The notes: generated by a model from the letters alone, not told the origin. A DNA stretch of 64,000 bases from Cocos nucifera (GCA_006176705.1 QRFJ01007189.1:1-64000); one strand, 5' to 3'. Positions 22,793-35,378 are shown, counted from the first letter of the stretch. Program-made: numbers and translations.

Positions 22793-22794
22793 AT

Positions 22795-22806
22795 TGGTAT
22801 CAAAGC
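22795..22806 (+). other. Primer binding site of B1
   Basis: TGGTATCAAAGC, two bases from the standard copia PBS, placed two bases after the LTR end. Confidence 0.75.
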
Positions 22807-24562
22807 CTAGGTTTTTTTTATATAATTTTTTTTGCATATTTTAGATCTATTATTTAGATTAGATCTAAATTATAATTTAATAATTAAATTTAAAAATAAA
22901 AATTTTAGATTGCATGGACTGATCTTATAAGATTATCCTGCTGTAAGGTTTATCCCATACAGTGGAGAGGTTATCCTAGTATGTACTGATATAAAATTTT
23001 AATTATAAAATTTTAGATTAGATCTAAAATATTTTATAATTTAATTAAAAATATTTTAATCTATTTTTTATGATTATAAATATGTTAGATCTGATCTAAG
23101 ATGATTTATGATTATTTAAAATTAAAATTATTTTAAATACATATATATAATTATGAATATATTTAGATTAGATCTAAAGTAGATTTATATTTATGTTATT
23201 TATTATTTACATATTGATTATAAATTAAACATGCAACTTGGTTGATAGAATCATATTATAAAATTATTTTATAAATATGAAAATCATTTTCAAAATGCCA
23301 AATCCCAACCCTCAGCCCAAAACTTAATTAAGAATTAAGAATTATTTTATTTAGGTTCTAAGATTGTGAATTGAAAATCCTAAGACATAAATCATAAAAT
23401 TTGGGTTAATGGGTTAGAGTGAATTAAGTCCATTAATTGGGCTAGACCTAAAGTTAGATTAAAGAATGGACTTAATTAAATAATTAACTAAGTCAATCAA
23501 ATATTGTCTTAGATTAGGTCAAGGCCTCTTTAGATCAATTATAATAGTTGTAGTTGGTCAAGTCCATATCTTTAACAGAAATCAAAATGGACTTGATTCT
23601 TGGTTAAGTGGTCTAGTCTGAAATATTAGGTTGATCCAATCGAAACTGATTAACCAATTGGTGACCAAGGTAAGTTTGACAGCTTCGACCAGTGGTCTTT
23701 AATTGAAAGCTACTCATACTGATTCGATCTTTAATGAGTTAATGGCATATCTCTCCCACCAATCTCACTTACCTGGCCTTCTCGATGAAGTTATATTTTG
23801 ATCAAATCACTTGCCAATTCGAGCTGACCCATATCACCTAGGTAAATCAGTGTGACTGATTTAGGGGATTCTAGACTAGTCTATCTAATAGTCTTCTTTA
23901 ATCTGACTTGGTGAAGTTAGTGAGAGGATCATGATTAGTTGGTTCATCTGACTCATACTTCTTAAAATAAATTAATCAAATCTTCTAAAATTATTTGATC
24001 CTTAAAAATAAAATAGTTATAAAGATAACTAGATCATAGCCTCCCATTAAGTGAGTGATATTGAATCCATTAGTTAGATAATCATTGGAGGCCCAAAAGC
24101 CTGATGCTTATCGGCTAATGGAATTATCATTCATAATATGATTTCTTGGCCTTGTCTCTCTAAATGATGATTAGGTTGACCAACCAAAGGTGGGCTTAAT
24201 CATTCATTGGTTAGATGGACCAAGTATGGTCATATTAATGGTTGGACCTAACTGAATATTTTCAATGGAGGCTAAAGCCTACTGATTAGGGACTGGGGCA
24301 AAATTAAATTACTATAACTTATTTAGAAAAATAATTAGTTATAAACCTATTCTTAGATATACATGGATTGATCATCCAAAGTCGAGCTCATATGCAGTCT
24401 ATGTGGATTCTAGTACCTACTAAGAAATTAGGATAATTTCTTAAATTGGAGGTAGAGACTACCAATTTGAATAAAATAGTAGAAAAATCTTTTGATTAAA
24501 GCTCAATTCTTTAGATTTAATGAATCATTTACTAATTAGATCTTGGTTTTTTTTTGTATAGT
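22807..24562 (+). mobile_element. Leader of B1, with possible intron
   Basis: Non-coding, 1.75 kb, homologous to the B2 and B3 leaders throughout. A stem-loop near the PBS lies at 22941-22962 (CTGTAAGG...CCATACAG). The shared GAGTTAATGGCAT block is at about 23735-23785. A donor-like AAG/GTAAGTTTG starts at 23670 and an acceptor-like TTTTTGTATAG ends at 24561, two bases before the position of the gag start. Confidence 0.6.
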
Positions 24563-25400
24563 TAGGGCCACTTTCTTATCACTTCGATCATTATTGGATA
24601 ATGATATATTGGTGGGATCCAATTTTGGTAGCTAGTACCAAAAGTTAAAGATTGTCCTTAAGCATGAACAGATCTTGTATGTTTTGATAGATCCGACACC
24701 TGAGGAGCCAACCTAGAACGCATGTGACACAGTCAGAGATACTTATCAAAAGTGGCTCAATGACCAAACTATGGTGCGTTGCATCATGCTGGTGGCTAAG
24801 CGATGAGTTCAGTTGTAGGTTCGAGTTAGCTCTGGTAGAAGACATGCTTCAAGTGTTGAACGAGTCTTTTGGCACTCAGATGATGTTGAGAGGTACAACT
24901 ATGCCATCTTCAATATCAGGATGAGGGATGGAGCTTGAGTCACTAATCATGTATTATACATGATCGAGTTGATTAAGCATTTAAGCAAGCTTGACTTTTT
25001 CTTACATGAGTAGCTAGAAAAAGATGCTATTGTGAAATCACTGCCCAAGTCTTACCTCCCTTTCCTTATTATAGAATGACAAAGCCTGAAATCAATTACC
25101 AAGGTTTGCTAGGATTGCTTCAAAACTTTGAGAAAGATCACCAATTTCATAAAGAGTCTATGAATCTGGTGGGAGGATCATCTTCTAGTTCTCGATCCTT
25201 TAAGAAAGGAAAGAAGAACAAGAAGAAGAAGTCCAAGAAGATGCAAGTTTAAGCCAGAACATCTATGCAGGGTCAGACCAAGAAGACTAAGCCTGATAAG
25301 AGTCAAGTGGAGTACTTCTTCTATAAGAAATGGGGGCATTAGAAGAGGAACTATCCTCAGTACATTGTCTTCCTGGATCCGAACAGGCCAAGAAAGAAGC
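24563..25400 (+). pseudogene. Copia gag of B1 (broken)
   Basis: The initiator ATG has become AGG (GTTAGGGCC against ATATGGCC in B2). Frames then carry a gag similar to B2's: LKHEQILYVLIDPTPEE-like, QVLNESFGT, MRDGA, MIELIKHLSKLDFFL-like, then a Lys-rich KKGKKNKKKK stretch and a knuckle in which both Cys of the C-x2-C pair are Tyr. Many stops are present. Confidence 0.72.
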
Positions 25401-25429
25401 AAATTATTTTTAGGCAAGGTACTTATATG

Positions 25430-26640
25430 ATAACTCCTTGCAATTTCTCTGTTTGTAATATTACTAACTGGGTATTAGATACTAAAAGCCCTTACTATAT
25501 TTGCAATTCATTACAGGAGTTGCAAGTTGGTAGAAAACTCGAGCGAGGTGCAAAATTCCTAAATGTTAGAGATGGAAGATAAGTTTCAGTTCTAGCATTA
25601 GGGATCATGAAATTTGTATTTAAGTCTCATTCCATTATTCTTAGTGATTGTCATTTTTATTCTAGTTTCTTATTGAATATCACTTCTATAGGCCCTTTGA
25701 CCAAAAATAATTATAAAATTTTAATAAAGAAAAAAATTTATAATGTCATTTTGAATAGTATTATAATCTTTTCTGAATATTTGAGCAATGGTATCTATAA
25801 AATATCATAATCTATTAATGTAGTCTACTCCACAGGCAAGCATCCTAGATTAGATAATATGTCTAATATCTACTTATGACACTATAGGCTAGGTCACATC
25901 AATAAGAATAGGATAAACAAGTTGACGAAAGAAAAAATCCTCAAAGTTAGTGATTGTGAATCATTTGCAATCTATGAGTCTTGTCTTCTTAGAAAAATGA
26001 TCAAGTCACATTTTATTGAAATAGGTGAAAGAGCCACTGAGCTGTTAGGTCTAGTACATACTGATGTATATGGAACTATGAGCATAAGTGCTAGAAGTGG
26101 ATATTTCTACTTCATCACTTTCACAAATGATCTATGTAGGTGTGAGTATGTCTATCTGATGAAACACAAGTCGGATTCATTTAAAATATTCAAATAATTT
26201 CAAAATAAAGTAGAAAAATAAATTAGAAAGAGTATTAAAACTCTTCAATCTGATTAAGAAGGTGAATATCTTTCTGATGAGTTTCTCACATATTTAGGAA
26301 AAAATGAAATTCTCTTCGAATAAACTTCTTCGAAAACACCATAGCATAATAGTATGTTTGAAAGGAGGAATCAGACTCTATTATATATGATCCGATCCAT
26401 GATGAATTTTGTCAGCTTACCGATATTCTTTTGGAGATATGCACTCAAATCAGCTTACTACCTTCTAAATAGGATTATGAGTAAGTCTGTAGATAAAACT
26501 CCATATAAGATATGGATGGGACGTAAGCCAATACTCTTACACCTTAGAGTCTAGGGGTGCCCAGCTTAAGTCAAACATTTAATAACAGACAAACTTGGAC
26601 CTAGATCTAATAAATGTACATTCATAGGGTATCCAAAGAA
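25430..26640 (+). pseudogene. Protease and integrase of B1 (broken)
   Basis: The protease remnant NWVLDTKSPYYICNS lies near 25468-25510 (Gly of D-T-G lost). Gag-pre-integrase has YRLGHINKNRINKL and YESCLLRKM. The integrase core from about 26030 has LGLVHTDVYGTMS, YFYFITFTNDLCRCEYVYLM and KTLQSD, then FERRNQTLLYMIRSMMNF. The C-terminal FIGYPKKTKGYYFY follows near 26620. Stops recur every 50-150 residues. Confidence 0.72.
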
Positions 26641-26959
26641 AACCAAAGGGTATTACTTTTACCATGTTGATGAACAAAAGATGTTTGTCAGTCTTAAAGC
26701 AATCTTTTTAGAAAAGAAGTTTCTTGGTGAAGAAACTATTGCCTCTAAGATTGAATTAGAGGAAGTTCAACAAGTAGAAAAACTGACACAGTTAGTTGAA
26801 CCAAAATCAGATTTGATTAGATCAAACCCAGAGCCCAGTATAACTACACCATTAAGATGATCCGATAGAGTACTACGTCAATCGGATCAATACTTTGATT
26901 TCTTGATTTGAGATAGTAATTCCATCAAACTCAATGAGAATGATGAGGATTCGATCACC

Positions 26960-28047
26960 TACATGGATGCTATGCAAAGATCTAATTTTGAGAAATGGCT
27001 TAAGGCTATGAAATCTAAGATGGAGTCCATGAAGATCAACAATCTGTGGATATTGGTTGACCCACCTGAAGGGATTAAATCCATTAGGAGTAAATAGATC
27101 TTCAAAAGAAAGAGGGGCATAGATGGAAAGGTAGAGACCTATAATCCCATCTAGTTGCTAAAAGGTATTATCAACATTATGGTATTGACTATGATGAGAC
27201 ATTCTTTCTTATGGCAATGCTCAAATCCATTCAGATTATGCTTACGATAGCTATCCATCTGGATTATGAGATCTGAAAGATGGATGTAAAGACAGCTTTC
27301 CTAAATAGAGAGCTGATCGAAGAGATGTATATGATACAACTTGAAAGATTCACATCCATAGATGAGTTCAAGATATGCAAGCTTCAGATATCCATTTACA
27401 GATTGAAGTAGGCATCTCGGTGTTGAAGCATACATTTTAATAAGGTGATCAAAACATATAGCTTCGTTAAGAATGAAGAAGAGCCCTATATTTATAAGTG
27501 GGCAAATGGCTCAGTAGTTATATTTCTTATCCTGTACGTAGATAACATTCTCTTAATCGAAAATGACGTCCTCGCACTACAAGAAATAAAAGTATGGTTG
27601 TCATCTCAATTCTCCATGAAGGACCTGAGTGAAGCATCTTACATCTTGGATCATCCTAGTCTACGTACATAGATACTGTGCTGAAGAGGTTTAGCATGGA
27701 GAATTCTAAGAAAGACTATCTTCCAATAGGCCATGAAATTACACTCTCTATAATGGATTGTCTAACAACTCCTAAAGAAAGAGAGCGTATGAGTAGAATC
27801 CCATATGCTTCAATAGTGGGATCTATCATATACACCATGACATGTATAAGACCAAATGTGGCATACTTACTAGGAGTAGTGAGCAAATACCAATGTGATC
27901 TAGGAAAGAATTATTAGAAGGTGATGAAAACTATCCTCAATTATTTGAAAAATATTAAGAACTAGTGGCTGATCTATGGTGAGTCAGATCTAAAACTTAT
28001 GGAGTTTATAAACTCTAGCTTTCAATCTAACCATGATGACAGCAAGC
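26960..28047 (+). pseudogene. Reverse transcriptase and partial RNase H of B1 (broken)
   Basis: RT blocks: DAMQRSNFEKWLKAMKSKM, WILVDPPEGIKSI-like, MDVKTAFLNRELIEEMYMIQ, then YVDNILLIEND (YVDD changed to YVDN) and FSMKDLSEASYIL. A gap of tens of bases at about 27655 removes part of the sequence after this. The C-terminal part has SRIPYASIVGSIIYTMTC, then an RNase H start that stops at 28047, where the sequence jumps into the middle of an LTR. Confidence 0.72.
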
Positions 28048-28855
28048 GCGTGTCGTCCTATGAGCATTTATGGTCAAGGGGATGAATTATAAAAAAATCA
28101 TATCCATATGGATTCTAAGAGTATTGCTTTTTACGTACGACCTATCTGGCCATCGGGTACCATTGCTAGATGGTCATTTTAATTCATACAAAAATTTATT
28201 TCTATGCTACCAACTTAGATTCGAACCTATAGGGTCACACACATTAGAGATCTCGATCTGATTGGATGGTTGATCAATAATTAAGAATCATTTTAGGATT
28301 GAATATTCAATACGATTGATGTTTGAGATTTGATCCATGCCTATCCTTGCCCCCATATCCCTTTTAGATGGTTTGAGGTTTTAAATTTGATTAAAACTAA
28401 GAAGTAGTGAGGATCTACACTCTATTTGATAGAGTTTGGACAAATCCAAAACTCTTAGTCATTATGGTGCCAATTAATCTAATTTTTTTCTAAATTTTTT
28501 GTGGAAGAAAGAGGATTTAATTATGTACTAAATATCTAGAATCCATGCTAAAAGAGTTTGAGGAGGTGCCCAACCCAGTCCTTGTCCTATTTGGACTCTC
28601 TATCTAGGTATTTGACTTAGACAGGAACTCTTCTCTAACTCTCTATTTAAAGGAAGTTAACCCATGAAATTTTGAGAGATTTTAGATCTGAGAGAGAGGG
28701 CTTGGGTATGGAGACCTTGAGCATATTAGGGTTGTGGACGTGGGTTTATATAAAGGCATAAGTTAATGTGCCTAGGTGAGAGGAAAGGGTCTAGAGAAGA
28801 AGGGTCTTCTCTAGGGTTTTTGTTTCAAATTATTTTTTGCCAATTTTTGAGAGAG
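28048..28855 (+). mobile_element. 3' LTR fragment of B1
   Basis: Begins mid-LTR (CCTATGAGCATTT, matching 49677 onward in B2), jumps near 28330 and follows the B1 5' LTR to about 28855. RNase H C-terminus, polypurine tract and U3 start are missing, so one deletion joined RNase H to LTR. The right end is cut by D2. Confidence 0.7.
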
Positions 28856-29134
28856 GAGGATTGGTGGAGGCATTAAAATTTACACAGGAAGCTGTTTGGG
28901 TGCATTGCAAAGCATAGGTTGGTATTGCAACCATAAGGTTAAAGCAAAAGGATATCAGTTCGAGGCCAAGGAGTGTGGTGGAGCACAAGTCTCAGGGGCT
29001 GTGGAGCATAGGTCAGTGTTACAACTAAAGAGGCGAGGTGGCTTCGAGAGGATGTGGTCAGCTCTAGAGGCAGTAGGATGGTGTAGATAATTTATGCAAG
29101 ATTTGTCAAGGCTTGGAGGCATGAAGATGGAGAT
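28856..29134 (+). mobile_element. 3' internal tail of D2 with polypurine tract
   Basis: A non-coding stretch ending in GAAGATGGAGAT just before an LTR start (TGTAAGGATT at 29135). That is the position and composition of a polypurine tract. No frame here shows a domain I recognise. Confidence 0.5.
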
Positions 29135-29636
29135 TGTAAGGATTGGTGGTGCTCTCAAGTCTTGGAAGGCCATAGGAGGAGTCAAGATGTTGGCTCCAAG
29201 AGACTATAACAAGTATGAGTCCTAGGGCTAGGACTGGTTTGGTCCTAGAGTGGAGGTTTAGCCCTCCACAATCATGAGGTCTTGGTTTGTGGATCTCATA
29301 AGGGCTAATCCAAGCTTGGACCAGGTTTGGATCCATGGGGTTGGGTGCATGATCAGACCATGGGTGTACATGGGTTTGGATGAGTCCATTCGAACTGGGT
29401 TGCCCTAGGAAGTTTTTTATGGATTGAGTTTCGATCCATGTATAGGTATATATATATTATAAACCCTAATAAAAGAATCAATATAGCTATTTTCTTCCAC
29501 ATCTCTCTCTCTTTGGTCTTTCACATGCCAAGATACCCTAGAGGGTGCGCATCCAAGCAAGGAGGCACCCCCCATCTCTCCTATATGAATGTTCTTCCTT
29601 CAGTCTCAGCAAGATGTCAAGGGATCCTGCATAACA
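29135..29636 (+). mobile_element. D2: LTR related to D1
   Basis: The first 100 bp match D1's start on the other strand (GGTGCTCTCAAGTCTTGG against GGTGCTCCCAAGTCTTGG, then GGCCATRGGAGGAGTCA and TGGCTCC). Later parts share GGGTGTACATGGG, TATATA...AACCCTAATA and a CT-rich R/U5. It ends near TCCTGCATAACA. It is shorter and more decayed than D1 (about 500 against 824 bp). Confidence 0.65.
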
Positions 29637-29879
29637 TTTGTACTCCTTAAGATGTTTGGGTAGGTAACACTCTTCTTGTGGATAATGAGGCCTAAGGTTT
29701 AATAGATCATACTCAAAGGTAATGTTAGGATCAAGGGGAGTGATTAAAAATAATCCAGTGTGGAGATATTAATGTTACTGATAGGTTTTGAAGATTCATT
29801 ATTATTAGATGATATAGAAGGAGTCTCTTTAGCAAAAAGATCAATGAACTAAAGTGATGCAAGTGAAGGAGTAGAGGCA

Positions 29880-30030
29880 AGAAGATATTTTAGGAGATTA
29901 ATTGTATATATTCTCCAAAAATAACATGGCGAGAGATATGAAATTCTAGGTAATGGGGACCTAGCATTTACAAACTATTTACTGAATGTGATAACCTAAA
30001 AAGACACAAGTGGCAGATTTTTTAGAAAAT
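29880..30030 (-). pseudogene. Copia integrase C-terminal / linker relic
   Basis: On the minus strand a decayed segment reads CLFRLSHSVNSL, then MLGPHYLEFHISRHVIF. The form FISRHVIF after a C-x-F-x-G-Y block is typical of the copia integrase-RT linker. Flanking 29640-29880 and 30030-30060 hold nothing I can place. Probably a fragment of another copia element. Confidence 0.4.
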
Positions 30031-30060
30031 TTATCTCATTCTATTTTTGAAAAAAGAAGA

Positions 30061-30896
30061 GTGAAATGAGTTGAGCCGAAACATCAAGCTCAAAATAATT
30101 TTGGAAAACTTGAAAATAGCCATTTGTTATGGAGGTTATCTATTGTCTGAACCAATCTTCTCCTCCTTGGGCCATAACCGCAAGTACATGTTGAGACTCT
30201 ACAAGACTACCTCAAATATCAGGAAGAGCCAAAAAAATCAAGGCGGATCGACCATATTTCATCAGTCTCTTTCCAACCCAGGCCCATGCATTTACCAACC
30301 CTCTGGTCGGGATCTTGTTGACCCCATGGTCAAGATCTCATCAAGGACACAAAACGAGGTCCCACGATTGACTAAAAGAAAGGAAACACCCCAAAAATCT
30401 TGGGCATAGGCAATAGCATGGAGCTTCAGCTCTATACCAACTCCAAGCTTCTAGCTTATCGGCATGGGTAAAATTCACAACTAACACATATGACTAACAA
30501 CTTTGATTCCTAGGTTAGTGTGGATTCTCCTATCCTAACAAACTATTGGAATATAGTCTAAAGGCCTAGAGGACTAGGCCTAATGGCCTAAAGATTCCAG
30601 CTAACCACCTACTGCTCCACCTCGATGAAAAGAGCTACCAATGGTACCCTTAGGTGAACCATCCAAGCAAGCTCAATAGGAAGAAATAATTTAAGAAGAA
30701 AAAGCTATCTCTTTCTCTCACCATTCTTCTTCTTTCCTCTATTATTCTTAAACTCCAACTAACTTAGGCTTTAGAGAGTCCCCCATTAGAAAACCCCAAA
30801 TGAGTATAGACTTCTCTTGTAGGTTCCCTCTGGCATCCAATCCTTAAACGACATCTACCTCTAACCATCTCAGCACCTGATCGAAGATTTACAGCA
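30061..30896 (+). mobile_element. Probable 5' LTR (part) of gypsy element T1
   Basis: The end CTGATCGAAGATTTACAGCA, followed by ATAGATTAGTGCTAGAG, resembles the LTR end and PBS region of plant Tat-type gypsy elements (typically TTGGCGCTAGA). A CT-rich stretch near 30690-30750 suits R/U5. The left LTR boundary is not determined. An open frame at 30071-30409 shows no known domain and is probably fortuitous. Confidence 0.45.
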
Positions 30897-30984
30897 ATAG
30901 ATTAGTGCTAGAGAAAGAGCTTGGTCCTCTTTAATAGAAAAGACTAGAGCATGGTGTGGACAAGAGCATGCAACCCCACCACCT

Positions 30985-31615
30985 TCCATTAACAATCCAT
31001 CTACTGTAGCTAGAGCAGCGCTGCCCACAGATGCATTGCAATGCAGCCCCTGATCATGATGGACCTGCTGCCACTTGATGCCCTGACTTACTAGACTCAG
31101 GCATTGACTAATGCTGTACAATGACTCCAACAGGTGGCGGAGCAGCAGCAACATTTGGAGTCAATTCATCAAGTGGCTCCTTTCGACCACCAAAGAGTCA
31201 TAGGCCGAGAAGCCATCCTCGGTAGTTCAACAACTGCACCCCCCCCATCTGCTCCTCAAGCCCAGATCCTAATAAAAATTGAAGGTGAAGGATATCTTCA
31301 TCAACCTCAACCAATGAAGGCTCTATCAATAGGGAGGAGCTAGAAAAATAGTGCTACCTCTACCATGACCACGATCCCAACACCAAAGAGTGCTATCAAC
31401 TTAGGGATGAGATAGTAGCCTTAATCCAAAAAGGATACCTCAATAAATATGTCTGAGAATGAGAAGACCAAGCACCCGAAGAGCCACCTCGGCACCAATC
31501 TAATAAGGAGAATGATGAAAACCGACCCATGGCTGGTGTCATCAATACAACCTCCAACTTTGTAAATGGCGGGAGGATAGAAGATCAAGCAGAGGGAGTG
31601 AACAGACAATACTAG
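30985..31615 (+). pseudogene. Tat-like gypsy gag of T1 (broken, pol missing)
   Basis: An N-terminal part near 31050-31340 contains LPLDALTY and VAEQQQHLESIHQ. After a frame change at about 31350 comes CYLYHDHDPNTKECYQLRDE, then IVALIQKGYLNKYV and PMAGVINT. The C-x2/3-H-x2-H...T-x-E-C, LRDEIEALI and GVINT run is the gag C-terminus pattern of plant Tat-lineage Ty3/gypsy elements. Two stops follow KYV. No protease, RT or integrase follows; minisatellite DNA starts 110 bp later. Confidence 0.7.
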
Positions 31616-31724
31616 TAAGTTGCACGTTCATTGATTATATTACTAAAAACATCCCTTCTTTTAGTTTTGCCACTGGTCTCTCATTAAAGTGATTAAACCA
31701 AGCATCGACTGATGCCTAGGGTCT

Positions 31725-33113
31725 AACACTCTAGGGACCCCATATGGCCACCATCACTCCTCATCTGTGGACAAGTTGAGTGGAGGCTAACGATGATGAC
31801 AGGGGCTAACCCTTCAAAAACCCCACATTGCCATCTGATGCTCCTCATCCATGAACAAGTCAAGTAAAGGCCAACGATGATGACAGGAGCTAACCTTTCG
31901 AGGATCCCATACGGCTCCACATCCATGGATGAGTCAAGCAGAGGCTGCCACTACCGATTTTAGGGGCTAATCCTTCGAAGACCTCATGTGGCCACCTAAC
32001 ACTCCTCATCCATGGATGAGTTAAGCTGAGGTCAATGACGATGATAGGGGCTAGCCCTTTAGGGATTCCATATGGCTACCTCGCTCTCCTTGTCCATGGA
32101 TGGCGAGTGGAAGCCAATGATAATGATGATAAGGGCTAACCCTCTGGAGACCTTGTATGGCCACTTGGCACTCCTTATCATGGATGAGTTGAATGGAGGT
32201 CGATGATGATGATGATGAGGGCTAACCCCCTGGAGATCCTATACGGCCACCTAGTGCTCCTTGTCTATAGATGAGTCAAATGGAGGCTGACGATGATGAC
32301 CATAAAGGCTAATCCTTCGAGAATCCCACATAGCTATCTGGAACTTCTCATTCATGGATGAGTCAAGCGAAGGCTACCGCCACTATCGATAATGATAGGG
32401 GCTAACCCTCAGGACCCCACATGACCAACTGGCTCTCCTTGTCCATGGATGAATCAAGCAGAGGCTAATTATGATGATGATGACAATCGGGGCTAACCCC
32501 CAGAGGACCTTACATGGCTACCTAGAGCTCCTCATCCATGGATGAGTCGAGCGAAGATCGACGATGATGACCATTGGGGCTAACCCTCTAGGGACCCCAC
32601 CCAGCCACCTAGCACTCCTCATCTATGGATGAGTCGAGCAGAGGCTGCCATCACTGATGATAGGGGTTAACCTTCTAGGGACCTCATATGGCCATCCGAT
32701 ACTCTTTGCTTATGAATGAGTTGAGCGAAGGCCGCCAACGATGATAAAAAGGGCTAACCCCATGGAGACCCCACATGGCCACCTAGCGCTCCTCTTCTAT
32801 GGATGAGTTGAGTGGAGGCCGATGATGATGATGATGGGGGCTAACCTCTTGAAGATCCCACATAGCCATCTAGCACTCCTGGTCCATGCATGAGTTGAGC
32901 AAAGGCAAACAACGACAATAACAATGACATGGGCTAATCCCCTGGAGACCCCACATGGCCATCTAGTGCTACTCATCCATGGATAAGTTGAGTAAAAGCC
33001 AATGATGATGATGATAGAGGCCAACCCTCCAAGGACTCCACACAATCATCTAACACTCCTCATCCATGGATAAGTCGAGTAGAGACTACCACCGACGACG
33101 ATAGGGGCTAATC
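31725..33113. repeat. Minisatellite, about 16 copies of an 86-bp unit
   Basis: Unit starts with GGGGCTAACCC at about 31802, 31885, 31963, 32047, 32133, 32219, 32306, 32398, 32489, 32576, 32663, 32751, 32838, 32931, 33018 and 33104, after a first partial unit from 31725. Each unit runs GGGGCTAACCC, CCCCACATGGCCACCTAG, CTCCTCATCCATGGATGAGT and a variable (GAT)n tract. Unit length varies from 78 to 93 bp, mostly through the GAT tract. The array is cut by the A2 LTR at 33114. Confidence 0.9.
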
Positions 33114-35378
33114 TGAAGGAAAATTAGTATTTTCCTACCATAGGATCATTCAGATTTGATTGGATCTAAAAAAATTTAAAAATCTTAATCAGATCTAATA
33201 TATCTTAGATCTGATCCTATAGATCTGATATTAAAAATAAAATTAAAACTAAATTATATTTAATTTTATATCTTATTTGGATAATCTGATTATTCTATCA
33301 ATGATCTATTGAAGCTCGGAGTTCTGGATGTAGCCATGCAAGCGCCTGGCCTCTACCGAAGTCTACTCAAGTAGGATCTAGATGTGATCTCCTTTAAGAT
33401 CTAAATTTCAAAAATTAGATCTAGATTTGATTCGTAGAGCCTTCAAAAATTGATGAAGGCTGCGCGTTCGTCTTACGAACATATTGTATGTCTTCCTAAT
33501 CCTTGCGCCAATACTTGTTTCTTCCTCACTGGATTCACCCAACCTTTTGGGCATGGAGAGGGGAGAGAGAGGACCAGAGGGAGGCATGGAAGATAGGAGG
33601 GGCAACCTTACAGCATGGTGAATGGGTAGACTCTTGAAACCCTAGATGCAGATAGGGTTTAAAAAGACCCTGTTGCATCATGCAGTGCCACACAAGTCAA
33701 ATCAATCATATTGCTCAAATTAATCAGATCTAAATCAGATTGGTGGAGTGATGCCACCTGATCCAATTAGATTAGAGACCCCTTTAATCCTTCATAGATG
33801 GTGCCAAGTTTGGTCAGGTCGAAACACTTTGGCGCCAAGTGTTTAAAGCCATCATGCAACCTCTGGAGTCCAATCCATATGGGACTCCTCCCTTTTCCCC
33901 ATGCGTGCACACCAACTAGGGGCATGCACACATTCTTGTGCATGGAATCCAAGGGAGCATGCACCCCAAGGAGATGTTCAAAAGGGGTGCATGCCCCTAC
34001 CCCTTCTTTCCTGCATTGAGACATCTCATGTCTCGGCAATGATAGGAAATCGCAAGTGGTGATAAGAATTAGCATGTGTTGTCTTATTTTCATCTAATAG
34101 ATTAAGACCATCCTTTTCTAACTTAGACAAGCTCTAGTCAGACAAAGACAAATTCATACAGGGTTCTCTAGTGAGTCCAAACCAATTTGGCTCAGCCAAG
34201 ATGAACCAGAAAGACTATAGAAGGAGAAAATTAGGCTCGATCATATGCTAGCATGATTTTCTTAAACCTAATTGGATCTAATCCAAATCAATCAAATTGG
34301 GTTAGTTCGATACACTTCCAGACCCAAACTCTTTTTTGTGTGATCCAATTAGGTTTAGTTTTATATGGTAATGAGATATGTCATGATCTCCATCATCGAC
34401 ATCATCGAAATACCTTTCGATGGATCAGAACTTTTTTGATTCATACAATTAGAATGATCGATCATCAAGATCATTCTAATTGCTCCTAAAATCCACTAGT
34501 GGCACCTAGCAATATATGTGGCAATCCATCAGAACTAAAAGCGAACCTCTCGGTGCAACTACCTATGTGATTGGATTCTTCTATCTTGAGCTCTAACAGG
34601 ATTAGAGTTAAGGTGAACTCGTCAAACCCAATCTTCCATTATATAAATTAGTCATTCAATTCGAGTTCGATATGAAATCCTAATAGAAACTCTTTCTATC
34701 ATCTTCACACTGCCATGGCCATGGGCTTATAGACTCAATCTCATGATCATCATAAAGCTACTCGTCATCTATTAAGGTAGATAGATCTCTTATTGGTGTA
34801 ATCCAATTTTTACAATGAACATGCTATAGCCAACGTGCATCTCAGGATTTCGAATGGCTAGAAGATCAAGTTATGATGTTGTCAAACTGTAACACCCTCA
34901 AGGTAAACTGCCAATGCACCTTAAGTCAAGAAACCAAACACACCACTGCAGCATCGAGCCAGTCATCGATGAAAAGGTAGATTTTCTTATGACTGCTCGA
35001 GGTGGTCATGCTCAGTGCCCTCGTTCTCTAACGAGTACCTATACTTTCACTTCGGTGTCTCCACATGGTAGACTCAAGACTCATCTACCTTAAGAAAATG
35101 ATTATACACCAACCTTTTGGATCGATCACCATTCTCATGATGATCCTATGGTCAGGAGTAATTTATGAGTTAATTATGAAAATTCATGTCTTAAATTATC
35201 AACTCTTGAAAATATGAATTGTCATTACCATTAACTCAAGGAATGTATCACCGACACTTTAAATGCACACTATGATAGAAAATATTTTTTTATTTATTTA
35301 TAGTCAAAATTATAAAATTGCTCTTAAAAATGTATTACAAGTGTCAGCCAATCTGGCTTCTAGGGCCCATATCTAACA
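33114..35378 (-). mobile_element. Complete 3' LTR of copia element A2
   Basis: Runs on the minus strand from TGTTAGATATGGG (35378) to TTTTCCTTCA (33114), 2265 bp. The polypurine tract (minus AGGTCAAGTGGAAGTT) follows at 35379. It carries a degenerate hairpin (33865-33888) and a damaged TATA box. A2 inserted into the minisatellite; its other end lies beyond the window, so no target duplication can be checked. Confidence 0.85.

Noticed and set aside
28896..29336. Frames in the D2 tail and LTR as a small gene
   Set aside because: The region ends in a polypurine tract and LTR start, and the frames are short, overlapping on both strands and without motifs.
30071..30409. 112-aa plus-strand frame as a host gene
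   Set aside because: It lies in the probable T1 LTR or leader, has no domain or conserved motif, and no exon structure around it.
32797..33045. An 82-residue minus-strand frame in the minisatellite
   Set aside because: The repeat unit varies between 78 and 93 bp and is not a multiple of three, so a repeat protein is not maintained. The Ile-rich runs come from the GAT tract.
31725..33113. CRISPR-like or centromeric satellite interpretation of the 86-bp array
   Set aside because: There are no constant repeats with unique spacers, and the unit diverges along its whole length. The array is short (1.4 kb here), and nothing ties it to centromeres.
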